Assembly: GCA_945870925.1 (NCBI GenBank)
Contig: CAMBTZ010000101.1
Location: forward strand, 1 to 5,180
Direction: 5' to 3'
Length of the DNA stretch: 5,180 nt
Origin: Chlamydia trachomatis
GTDB lineage: Bacteria > Chlamydiota > Chlamydiia > Chlamydiales > 2-12-FULL-49-11
Shown: positions 1-5,164 of the stretch, one piece after another
Numbering within the stretch: position 1 is the first letter of the stretch
How the letters are laid out: each line of letters starts with the position of its first letter
The notes under the pieces: generated by a model
What the model saw: the letters and a program-made list of their open reading frames with translations, nothing else
What the model was told of the DNA's origin: nothing
The model's database searches: none
Translations under genes and position numbers: made by a program

Positions 1-197
1 GAAACCATCTGCAGTTGTATGGGTCTTTTTAAGTGCAGTTGTTAATTTTAATGTGTCAGATACAAGTGATTTAAAAGTAGCAAAAAGAGGTTGAAAAGAT
101 TTCAGTGCAGTTTCACATTCTTCATCTGCTTTAATGCTTGATTTTTCAAGTTTGAGGAAGGTGTCACAAATATGTTTGAAATGAATCAATTTTATAT
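1..197 (-). pseudogene. 3' part of an interrupted unknown gene, running off the window start
   Basis: The minus strand is open from the edge of the repeat element at 198 to the window start, with no good ATG; only a TTG at 187-189 could serve as a start. The translation is lysine-rich and looks helical (for example KLEKSSIKADEECETALKSF followed by LVSDTLKLTTALKK). I do not recognise the family. The frame stops making sense exactly where the left inverted repeat of the 198-368 element begins. If the element is removed leaving one TA, this frame continues without a shift into the open frame at 369-637. I therefore read it as the downstream part of a gene broken by insertion rather than a gene with its own start. 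The function is unknown, and no terminator can be judged because the end lies outside the window. Confidence 0.45.
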
Positions 198-226
198 TAT
201 AGTGAATAAAAAGTAAAATTTCACAT
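198..226 (+). repeat. Left terminal inverted repeat of the 171-bp element
   Basis: This 29-base end begins TATAGTGAAT and matches the reverse complement of 340-368 at 24 positions. The mismatches are at repeat positions 11, 15, 16, 25 and 28. The match breaks down immediately outside base 198. Confidence 0.6.
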
Positions 227-339
227 ATGCGTCAAGATCATCTACGCTTTTCTATCTGCTTGCATCGGCCCTGTAAAAACAGTGTCCTGCTTCAGCATCG
301 CCTAACGGCTGATAAAAAATCGAAGCGCTCTTTTAGTCT

Positions 340-368
340 AAGTAAAATTTTAAATTTAATTCACTATA
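340..368 (-). repeat. Right terminal inverted repeat of the 171-bp element
   Basis: Read on the minus strand this end begins TATAGTGAAT and pairs with the left end at 198-226. It supplies the TAA stop (356-358) that closes the open frame coming from 637, so the stop of that frame comes from the element and not from the host gene. Confidence 0.6.
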
Positions 369-637
369 GTTGAATGAGCTCCAATTTTTTGTATTGCTTC
401 GATTGCGCGAAAGATAGGCCAGGTAAGGCGTCTAAATTTTGTCAGGTCAGTTGCTGAATCATTTACTAGATTCCATGTAAGAATGCGACATTGACGGACC
501 AATAAAAATTTGTTAATAGTGTCTGCAAACAAGGCGCCCGGCATAATCTGAGCGACTTGACGTGTCAAGCAACCTGTTGAAACTAGCTGGATGATTGAAT
601 AACCCTCAACCCCCCCCCCTTTTTTTTTTTTTAGCAG
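356..637 (-). pseudogene. Internal fragment of an unknown gene between the homopolymer tract and the MITE-like insertion
   Basis: One minus-strand frame is open for about 93 codons, from just inside the A/G tract to a stop within the right inverted repeat of the element. The only in-window start option is TTG at 566-568, with no Shine-Dalgarno sequence. The translation (for example RRLTWPIFRAIEAIQKIGAH) is plausible protein but matches no family I know. A one-base deletion, or a two-base gain, in the tract at 610-632 would place this frame in line with the upstream 606-1100 frame. At the other end, removing the element continues it into 1-197. I treat it as the middle of a decayed gene. A short independent gene starting at TTG 568 is less likely. 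Confidence 0.4.
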
Positions 638-1100
638 CTATTATAAGATGGGTGAGCTCCTCCAAAATATCAAAAACATCATTGTGATGCTCTGAAATTA
701 ACGCATATTCAGAGGTGTTCTTAGCACTTTCAGGCCCGAGGTTGATTAATGTTTTTAATACAAATCTAAGTAATTCGAAAGTTCTTTCGACAGGATCATT
801 TTTATTCATTGCGGCTGAGAATTCTGTTCCTGCTTTTGATAATTCCATGCCTGTCTGAATTAAAGTTTTAAGTGTGCTAGCCCAGCCGATAGTTTTTTGA
901 TCTTTGATAATTGAATTGTAAATTTGTTCAACAGTAATGCTCTTTAGAGCTTCGATTAGGCTAATTCTTTGACCTCCCGATGCTATTAAGGGCATAGATA
1001 ATACGGGAGCTGCAAGAAACGATTGCGACGCTGCCTGAGGGGTAGCTAGCCTTTCGCCTGTCATTAAGTGAAAAAATTCTCTTACGGGATTAAGGCTCAT
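606..1100 (-). CDS. Hypothetical protein, probably a segment of a longer frameshifted gene
   Basis: This 164-codon frame starts at ATG 1100, with a weak AGG about seven bases upstream. It overlaps the end of the 1090-1314 frame by 11 bases. The product is mainly helical-looking, with no signal peptide or clear membrane segment, and I do not recognise it. The same frame is open upstream of the ATG to about base 1208 and reads sensibly (FFRLSQNELTATRVVLQGSG). This suggests that the ATG is internal and that the true start is at 1314, reached through a one-base shift at the A6 run 1162-1167. The 3' end is odd: the last residues, KKKKRGGG, are encoded by the 13-A/10-G tract and the TGA at 606-608 directly after it. 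A one-base change in that tract would extend the protein. Helical composition could fit a secreted or host-interacting protein, but nothing in the sequence proves that. Confidence 0.55.
   Translation of the reverse strand: MSLNPVREFFHLMTGERLATPQAASQSFLAAPVLSMPLIASGGQRISLIEALKSITVEQIYNSIIKDQKTIGWASTLKTLIQTGMELSKAGTEFSAAMNKNDPVERTFELLRFVLKTLINLGPESAKNTSEYALISEHHNDVFDILEELTHLIIAAKKKKRGGG
609..632 (-). repeat. Compound homopolymer tract, 13 A then 10 G on the coding strand
   Basis: On the plus strand there are ten C (610-619) followed by thirteen T (620-632). In an AT-rich sequence a run of ten C/G is very unusual. The tract lies inside an open frame. Removing one base switches the reading from an immediate TGA at 606-608 to the open frame that continues to the element at 368. 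Long G runs inside genes are classical slippage sites for phase variation, including in chlamydial polymorphic membrane protein genes. The tract could also be a sequencing or assembly fault. Confidence 0.7.
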
Positions 1101-1314
1101 GTTTTGACCTGAGCCTTGAAGAACGACACGTGTTGCTGTTAACTCGTTTTGGCTTAGTCTGAAAAAATGATGCGACAGGTTCGCTCTGTGCGTCTTTTCG
1201 GTATTGTTTCATTCTTTTTAAAATTTCTAGTATATGATCGCTCGCATCTGAGTCAATAGGATCATCATAGTCAAATGTGGGTGAAGGACTTCTGGGTCGA
1301 ATTGTGGTATCCAT
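1090..1314 (-). CDS. Hypothetical protein, N-terminal part of a probably frameshifted gene
   Basis: This 74-codon frame starts at ATG 1312-1314 with a strong Shine-Dalgarno sequence (AAAGGAG, five bases away), so the start is well supported. The N-terminus is acidic and probably disordered, rich in Pro, Ser and Asp (RPRSPSPTFDYDDPIDSDAS). A helical stretch follows (ILEILKRMKQYRKDA). After the A6 run at 1162-1167 the translation becomes basic and low-complexity (KPKRVNSNTCRSSRLRSK), as expected for out-of-frame reading. The alternative frame, in line with 606-1100, reads more like protein there. The natural product probably runs on into that gene, and only about the first 50 residues here are native. 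Two separate overlapping genes remain possible. No family is recognised. Confidence 0.55.
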   Translation of the reverse strand: MDTTIRPRSPSPTFDYDDPIDSDASDHILEILKRMKQYRKDAQSEPVASFFQTKPKRVNSNTCRSSRLRSKHEP

Positions 1315-1319
1315 GAATA

Positions 1320-1326
1320 CTCCTTT
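1320..1326 (-). promoter_or_regulatory. Shine-Dalgarno site for the 1314 start
   Basis: The minus strand reads AAAGGAG five bases before the ATG at 1312-1314. It is one of the few strong ribosome binding sites in the window, and it fixes this start. Confidence 0.7.
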
Positions 1327-1351
1327 AATATAGATAAGTTATTATGACATT

Positions 1352-1357
1352 ATTATA
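1352..1357 (-). promoter_or_regulatory. Possible -10 box for the minus-strand gene at 1314
   Basis: The minus strand has a perfect TATAAT about 38 bases upstream of the ATG. No good -35 hexamer lies at normal spacing, and the region is so AT-rich that chance is a real alternative. Confidence 0.3.
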
Positions 1358-1474
1358 TATGCTTTTTTTTCTTTAAAAAGTTGTGAAATGATATTTTAAA
1401 AAAATAAATATATGGTTGCGAATTGTTTTTTCTTAAAAATTTGAAAGGATTACTATTTGCGAGCAACTTGCCTA

Positions 1475-1501
1475 TTTACAAATTGACTTTTCTGTTATAA
1501 T
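1475..1501 (+). promoter_or_regulatory. Probable promoter of the phnA-like/yqeY pair
   Basis: TTTACA (1475-1480, five of six matching TTGACA) is followed after 15 bases by a perfect TATAAT (1496-1501), 34 bases before the ATG at 1536. The spacer is two bases shorter than ideal. A TTGACT at 1483-1488 is only seven bases from the -10 and cannot serve as its -35. Confidence 0.45.
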
Positions 1502-1535
1502 TCTAATTTTTATTGAAATTATTTGGTTTATTGCT

Positions 1536-1886
1536 ATGAAAGAAGTCCCTAACTGCGTTAAATGCGGATCTAAATTTACCTATAAAGGCGGGGAATTCTA
1601 TATTTGTCCAGAATGTGGGCATGAATGGAAGGAAGAGTTGTTGAATGAGGATGAAAAAAGTGAGGCGGTAGTTAAGGATGCTCATGGAAATGTTCTAAAA
1701 GATGGTGATACTGTGACTATAATTAAAGATATTAAAGTGAAGGGAACCTCATCTGTAATTAAAATTGGGAGTAAGGTTAAAGATATTCGTACAGTAGAAG
1801 CAGTAAATGGGCATAATATTGATGCAAAAGTTCCGGGATTTGGATCGATGATGCTAAAGTCTGAAATTGTGAAAAAATGTACATAA
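1536..1886 (+). CDS. yjdM: PhnA/YjdM family zinc-ribbon protein
   Basis: This 116-residue protein closely follows the E. coli YjdM (formerly PhnA) pattern and length (about 111). The N-terminal zinc ribbon has Cys7-x2-Cys10 and Cys24-x2-Cys27, with the family signature YICPECGHEW at 22-31. An acidic linker follows, then the conserved C-terminal domain with VKDAHGNVLKDGD (46-58), KDIKVKGTSS (64-73), KIGSKVKDIR (76-85) and GFGSMMLKSEIVKK (101-114). The protein is cytosolic. Despite the PhnA name, the family is not phosphonoacetate hydrolase and its biochemical role is unsettled. The ATG at 1536 fits the family N-terminus, although no Shine-Dalgarno sequence precedes it. The yqeY gene follows 21 bases downstream, so the two are probably cotranscribed. 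Confidence 0.93.
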   Translation: MKEVPNCVKCGSKFTYKGGEFYICPECGHEWKEELLNEDEKSEAVVKDAHGNVLKDGDTVTIIKDIKVKGTSSVIKIGSKVKDIRTVEAVNGHNIDAKVPGFGSMMLKSEIVKKCT

Positions 1887-1896
1887 AAGAAGATAG

Positions 1897-1904
1897 AAGG
1901 GGAG
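1897..1904 (+). promoter_or_regulatory. Shine-Dalgarno site for yqeY
   Basis: The purine-rich AAGGGGAG ends three bases before the ATG at 1908, with its AAGG core seven bases away. It gives the second gene of the pair its own translation start. Confidence 0.6.
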
Positions 1905-1907
1905 CTT

Positions 1908-2345
1908 ATGATTATTATTGAAAAAATTAATGATGGTATCAAAGATGCAATGCGCAGCAAAGATCAAATTAGACTCTCAACATTACGAATGCTAAAATCA
2001 AAAGTAATGGCTGTTGATGCAAGGGCTAATCTTCCTGATGCAGAAGTTGTAAAAATATTTAAAACCTATTTTGGAAGTCTCTATGAAGCTTTAGAGCATG
2101 CGGAGGCTGCTAAACGCTCTGACATGATCGAGCAGTTAAAGAAAGAAATTGTAATTGTTCAAGAGTTTTTACCTAAAGCTATATCCTTAGAAGATACTAA
2201 AACTGTCGTAATTCAAGCAATTTCTACGTCAGGAGCTAAGACGAAAAAAGATTTAGGTCTTGTAATGAAGGCTGTGAAGCAACTCAACGCTAGTGTTGAT
2301 GGAAAGTTAGCAAAGGATTTAGCAGAAGGATTACTTGGGGATTAG
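1908..2345 (+). CDS. yqeY: YqeY family protein (GatB/YqeY domain)
   Basis: This 145-residue protein has the usual length for the family (about 147-150) and the full set of conserved blocks. These are the N-terminal helix with RLSTLRMLKS (22-31), the central helical segment with EQLKKEIVIVQEFLPK (75-90), and the C-terminal tail-like domain with KDLGLVMKAVK (114-124) and DGKLAKDLAEGLL (131-143). The C-terminal domain is shared with the GatB/GatE subunits of tRNA amidotransferases, where it contacts tRNA. Free-standing YqeY proteins are often linked to tRNA amidotransferase function, but the activity of this protein is not established. It is cytosolic. The start at 1908 matches family N-termini (a short leader, then two helices) and has a purine-rich ribosome binding site. 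It is convergent with the propeller gene, with only nine bases between them and no visible terminator hairpin. Confidence 0.93.
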   Translation: MIIIEKINDGIKDAMRSKDQIRLSTLRMLKSKVMAVDARANLPDAEVVKIFKTYFGSLYEALEHAEAAKRSDMIEQLKKEIVIVQEFLPKAISLEDTKTVVIQAISTSGAKTKKDLGLVMKAVKQLNASVDGKLAKDLAEGLLGD

Positions 2346-2354
2346 TGATTGGAG

Positions 2355-3389
2355 CTATAATTCATAGATTGTGATTTTGTCATCTCCGTAATTTGTTACT
2401 GCAATATATTTTCCATCGTTAGAAAATGCAAGACCATGTGGAAAATTTAATTCAGCTTCCGGGTTTTTTAAAAAAATCTCGGAGGCTAGTAGCTTGCCGG
2501 TTATAGTATTAAATTGGTGTATAAATACCTCATCTAGTACTTGATCGGTAGTTAATAAGTAAGAGCCATCGGGCGAAAACTTTAAAGTCTCCATATTGCC
2601 GGGAGTTTTAGTAAAAACAGAGATAGGATTTGTATCAAAAAGGTTGGTATTAGGGTCAAAGCGGTAGATTTCCAATTGAGCTATTGGATCGAAAGTTTTA
2701 TTTGTTCCAATTGTTTGACAATAGCAAGCGGCTAAAAAATTTGAGTCAGGAGAAAATGCAATCCCTTTTGGTTCTAATGGCCTGATTTTATTCTTAAGAA
2801 CTTGATAAATTTTATACTTCCCTTTTATCAATTTATAAATGCATATGCAGGAAGAGTCGCCAATTGAAGTTACAGCTAAAAAAGCGCCATCACGGGAAAA
2901 TGAAATGCCGTGAACCCAATCTCTGTTTGTATAGCGGAGAAAATTGTTACGTGGGTAAACTTCTCCAGTTTCGCTGTTTATTGAATAAAGAGCTATGGTC
3001 CCTTTTCCTTGGGAGATAGCTAGACATTTACCATCCGGTGATATATCTAAATTTTCAGGGTGATTTAGTAATATTCCGTCATCTTTTCCTAAACATCTAA
3101 TTGGATAGAGTTTTTGAGTTGTTTTATCAAAGCCGAAAATAGAAAGAGTTCGGCTGAATAGGTGAACACTCATTAAATACTCGTCACCTGGAACCCATAC
3201 AACTCCACTGGTAGCGGAGTATCGTGGTCTTTCCCCAGCATATAAAATATCGCCTGTAACAGTTGAATTAGCTATTTTTGGATTGTAGGCAAAGGTGATG
3301 GGTGCATTAGAAATGAGTTGAGTGCCATGATTTTTTACTACAGTAAATAAAAATAGGATTAAGCTAAAAAAATATATGCACTTATTCAT
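2355..3389 (-). CDS. Exported beta-propeller (WD40/YncE-like) repeat protein
   Basis: This 344-residue protein begins with a typical signal peptide: MNKC, then a hydrophobic core at about 5-18 (IYFFSLILFLFTVV). The mature part is built of repeats of about 45-50 residues, each with a turn like S-P-D-G followed by a beta strand. The turns are at 117-120 (SPDG), 165-168 (SRDG), 213-216 (SPDS), 272-275 (SPDG) and 323-326 (SNDG), and a more diverged blade lies near 61-88. This gives about six blades, within the range of the WD40-like, YncE and lactonase propeller group. No catalytic site is evident, so binding or scaffolding in the envelope or outside the cell is more likely than enzymatic lactonase activity. 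The ATG at 3389 is chosen because it gives the signal peptide directly, although no Shine-Dalgarno sequence precedes it. It is divergent from the glycosyltransferase gene. Confidence 0.85.
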   Translation of the reverse strand: MNKCIYFFSLILFLFTVVKNHGTQLISNAPITFAYNPKIANSTVTGDILYAGERPRYSATSGVVWVPGDEYLMSVHLFSRTLSIFGFDKTTQKLYPIRCLGKDDGILLNHPENLDISPDGKCLAISQGKGTIALYSINSETGEVYPRNNFLRYTNRDWVHGISFSRDGAFLAVTSIGDSSCICIYKLIKGKYKIYQVLKNKIRPLEPKGIAFSPDSNFLAACYCQTIGTNKTFDPIAQLEIYRFDPNTNLFDTNPISVFTKTPGNMETLKFSPDGSYLLTTDQVLDEVFIHQFNTITGKLLASEIFLKNPEAELNFPHGLAFSNDGKYIAVTNYGDDKITIYEL

Positions 3390-3420
3390 GAAAGAGAATT
3401 GTAGAATAAAAAGAAGATTA

Positions 3421-3447
3421 TTTATACTTCTTAAAAATTTTTAGCAA
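3421..3447 (-). promoter_or_regulatory. Possible promoter of the beta-propeller gene
   Basis: On the minus strand TTGCTA (3442-3447) is followed after 15 bases by TATAAA (3421-3426), about 31 bases before the ATG at 3389. It lies in the 74-bp gap shared with the divergent glycosyltransferase gene. The match is moderate and the sequence AT-rich. Confidence 0.3.
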
Positions 3448-3463
3448 TAATTGAGTATGTACT

Positions 3464-4366
3464 TTGGTTAAAATTTTAATTTTCTTGATGCCATTTCTGC
3501 AGTTGCAGTGTTATGAATATGTAATTGCAATTTGTTCAGTTTTTAAAGATGAGGCACCTTGGCTAAAAGAGTGGATTGAATATCATAAAATTTTGGGGGT
3601 AAGTCATTTTAGGTTATACAATAATGAGAGTTCAGATAATTATTTAGAAGTTCTAGCTCCCTATATTAATAGCGGCGAAGTGATGTTATTGGATTGGCCT
3701 AACGAGGATGGAGATCTAACGGATTGGGCATGTTTACGGCAATGGCCAGCGTGTATTAATGGTTTAGTCAATTTAAAAAACATAGCTAAATGGGTTGCAT
3801 TAATAGACATAGATGAATTTATTTTACCAATAGAAGATTATGATTTAATTGCTTTTCTAGAAAAGTATGAGGAATATCCGGCTCTAGTCCTAAACTGGCA
3901 ATGTTTTGGAACCTCCCACATTGTTCATATACCGAATGATAAGTTAATGATAGAAGCTTTAACGAGAAAAGCAAAGGAATTTAGCAAATTGAATAAGCCT
4001 GTTAAATCAATTGTTAGGCCTGAATTTGTAAATTTAGAGAAAAGGGCATGGGCTCCTCATACAGTTAGCTATTTAGGAAACCAAATGGCAGTATTTCCTG
4101 ATAAAGTTTTTAGAAAAGAGACTTTAGATCAAAGTCAATGGGAGATTCATCCTGATAAGTGCATAATTAATCATTATGTCCATCGAACAGAAGATTTTTT
4201 TTGGAATCAAAAACTTGCCAAAAAAAAAGATATGAAAAATTGGAGCTGCTTAAAAAATTCAACTTTTGTCAAAAAATGGCATTCTGATTGCAATAAAATA
4301 GAAGATACTAGAATTCTTCGATTTGCCTCACAACTTAAAAAAACCATGGGCTTTCCTGAAAAATAG
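3464..4366 (+). CDS. Glycosyltransferase family 92 (DUF23-like) protein with N-terminal signal sequence
   Basis: This 300-residue protein has the order of motifs expected of GT92/DUF23 enzymes. The nucleotide-sugar-binding start is CSVFKDEAPWLKEWIEYHK (24-42), followed by GVSHFRLYNNESSDN (45-59). The metal-binding DxD is DID within WVALIDIDEF (110-119). The later blocks are KSIVRPEFV (181-189), with His199 after it, and INHYVHRTEDFFWNQKLAKK (235-254). The family transfers sugars, often galactose, from nucleotide donors; the acceptor here is unknown. The TTG at 3464 is preferred because it adds a short hydrophobic leader (VKILIFLMPFLQLQCYEY) like a signal peptide. An ATG at 3488 would remove most of it. 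No Shine-Dalgarno sequence is visible for either start. The frame is intact across runs of eight T and nine A near 4195-4228. It is divergent from the propeller gene. Confidence 0.85.
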   Translation: MVKILIFLMPFLQLQCYEYVIAICSVFKDEAPWLKEWIEYHKILGVSHFRLYNNESSDNYLEVLAPYINSGEVMLLDWPNEDGDLTDWACLRQWPACINGLVNLKNIAKWVALIDIDEFILPIEDYDLIAFLEKYEEYPALVLNWQCFGTSHIVHIPNDKLMIEALTRKAKEFSKLNKPVKSIVRPEFVNLEKRAWAPHTVSYLGNQMAVFPDKVFRKETLDQSQWEIHPDKCIINHYVHRTEDFFWNQKLAKKKDMKNWSCLKNSTFVKKWHSDCNKIEDTRILRFASQLKKTMGFPEK

Positions 4367-4381
4367 GGGCTTCATTATTGA

Positions 4382-4397
4382 TAAATGTTAACATTTA
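4382..4397. promoter_or_regulatory. 16-bp perfect palindrome, possible operator
   Basis: TAAATGTTAACATTTA is perfectly self-complementary with no loop. It lies 16 bases after the glycosyltransferase stop and 55 bases before the ATG at 4452. A loop-free palindrome without a T run does not look like a terminator, so a dimeric repressor site upstream of the next gene is possible. Chance in AT-rich DNA cannot be excluded. Confidence 0.3.
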
Positions 4398-4424
4398 ATT
4401 AGTTAAGGCAATTCATTTGATTGT

Positions 4425-4445
4425 TAATATAAGGAAAACGAAGGG
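4425..4445 (+). promoter_or_regulatory. Possible -10 box and Shine-Dalgarno site of the EEP gene
   Basis: TAATAT (4425-4430) could act as a -10 box. GAAGGG (4440-4445), six bases before the ATG at 4452, is a good ribosome binding site and is the main reason for placing the ancestral start at 4452. No clear -35 is seen. Confidence 0.35.
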
Positions 4446-4549
4446 TTTACTATGGTTAATACAAAAAATAGCATTGCTTCATTTTTTATCTTTTAGGGGA
4501 AATTTCAGAAATACCTCTTCGGTATGCATTAAATAATATCATCGGCAGA

Positions 4550-4741
4550 TTGATGACAGTTTTACTGCCCGGACAATACGGAAATGCGAGTTCAAAAATT
4601 GCGGAAATTTTTATACGTATTGGCCTTGGGATTCTTTTTCTATTAATGATAGGTCCTGTTATTGTTACTTCAATTCTTTGGGTGGTCTTTCGTTTAATTG
4701 GAGATCTATTACTAGGTACTCAAAACTTTCTACTTCTATAA
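4550..4741 (+). pseudogene. Membrane-anchor segment of the broken EEP gene
   Basis: This 63-codon frame holds one long hydrophobic stretch (roughly IGLGILFLLMIGPVIVTSIL and the residues after it), enough for one membrane segment or a tight hairpin. It ends at the TAA at 4739-4741. Its apparent start is TTG 4550 or ATG 4553, with no ribosome binding site. The frame is open further upstream to 4472 and reads sensibly, so these starts are probably not native. On its own it would be a small membrane protein. I think it is the N-terminal anchor of the hydrolase that follows in the same frame. Confidence 0.5.
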
Positions 4742-5164
4742 GGGAAGTATACAGGATCTGGAACAAATACTTTTGCTACATGGAATGTTGCTAGCTTTCT
4801 TCCTCCATGCACTATTGTTGATTGTGTAGCTTATACTAACGAGAGAATTCGTCAAATTGGAGAGCAATTAAAAGATTTTCATTTTGTTTCTTGTCAGGAG
4901 ATGGGTGGTGCTGAGGCGAGATTTTTATCAAAGCAACTTAAAGATGATTTCTCTGAATTTTATACCTATTTAGGTAAATCTCATGCTCCATTTTTACAAA
5001 GCGCGCTCTTTTTTGCATCAAAAGAACCGGTATTGAATGTTCATTGGGTCCCATATACAGTCCCAGGAATGCAAGTGGTTATTAATCGAAGTTTTGCAGT
5101 TTTTGAATTAAAGAACTATTATGTCGCTATCACTCACCCGGACAGCGCAAGGAGCTCAAGTTGA
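4742..5164 (+). pseudogene. EEP hydrolase domain segment between the in-frame stop and the second frameshift
   Basis: This segment is open from just after the TAA at 4739-4741 to a TGA at 5162-5164. The first ATG, at 4901, follows directly after the conserved SCQE motif. A gene call starting there would lose the Asn and Glu metal-site motifs and the first strands of the fold, so 4901 is unlikely to be a natural start. The last residues before the TGA (PDSARSSS) are out of frame with the family. No recognisable ribosome binding site precedes any candidate start in the segment. Confidence 0.5.

Larger units (their letters stand above)
198..368. mobile_element. MITE-like element with imperfect terminal inverted repeats and possible TA duplication
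   Basis: The left end (198-226) and the reverse complement of the right end (340-368) match at 24 of 29 positions. The outermost ten bases, TATAGTGAAT, are identical. If the outer TA on each side is the target duplication, the mobile part is about 169 bp (200-368 with one TA). TA duplication is typical of the IS630/Tc1-mariner group and its derived MITEs. The interior has no convincing open frame. It holds small hairpins, such as CTGT/ACAG at 271-282 and TCAGC/GCTGA at 292-311, and looks less AT-rich than its surroundings. No transposase is encoded, so it would be non-autonomous. Excision in silico rejoins the flanking minus-strand frames. The family assignment is inference from the TA and the end structure only. 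Confidence 0.6.

Noticed and set aside
2..94. Short plus-strand open frame at the window start
   Set aside because: It is antisense to the longer lysine-rich minus-strand frame, ends after 30 codons and shows no start signal.
229..311. Small RNA or tRNA gene inside the 198-368 element, suggested by short hairpins and higher G+C
   Set aside because: The stems are only four to five pairs, with no T-arm or anticodon-arm pattern. They are better seen as internal structure of the mobile element.
1415..1467. Inverted GTTGC/GCAAC pair in the divergent intergenic region as an operator
   Set aside because: Only five bases match, about 43 bases apart, in low-complexity AT-rich DNA. This is within chance expectation.
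1483..1501. TTGACT next to TATAAT as a promoter pair
   Set aside because: The hexamers are only seven bases apart, too close to work as -35 and -10. TTTACA at 1475 is the better partner.
1503..1685. Minus-strand open frame of 60 codons opposite the start of the zinc-ribbon gene
   Set aside because: It is antisense to the conserved PhnA/YjdM domain and has no start signal. It is a shadow frame.
1682..1960. Minus-strand open frame of 92 codons opposite the yjdM/yqeY junction
   Set aside because: It lies antisense to two clearly recognised genes, has no ribosome binding site, and its hydrophobic composition is what reverse translation of lysine- and aspartate-rich AT-rich genes gives.
2340..2400. 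Bidirectional terminator between the convergent yqeY and propeller genes
   Set aside because: The gap is nine bases, and I found no stable GC hairpin with a T run on either strand.
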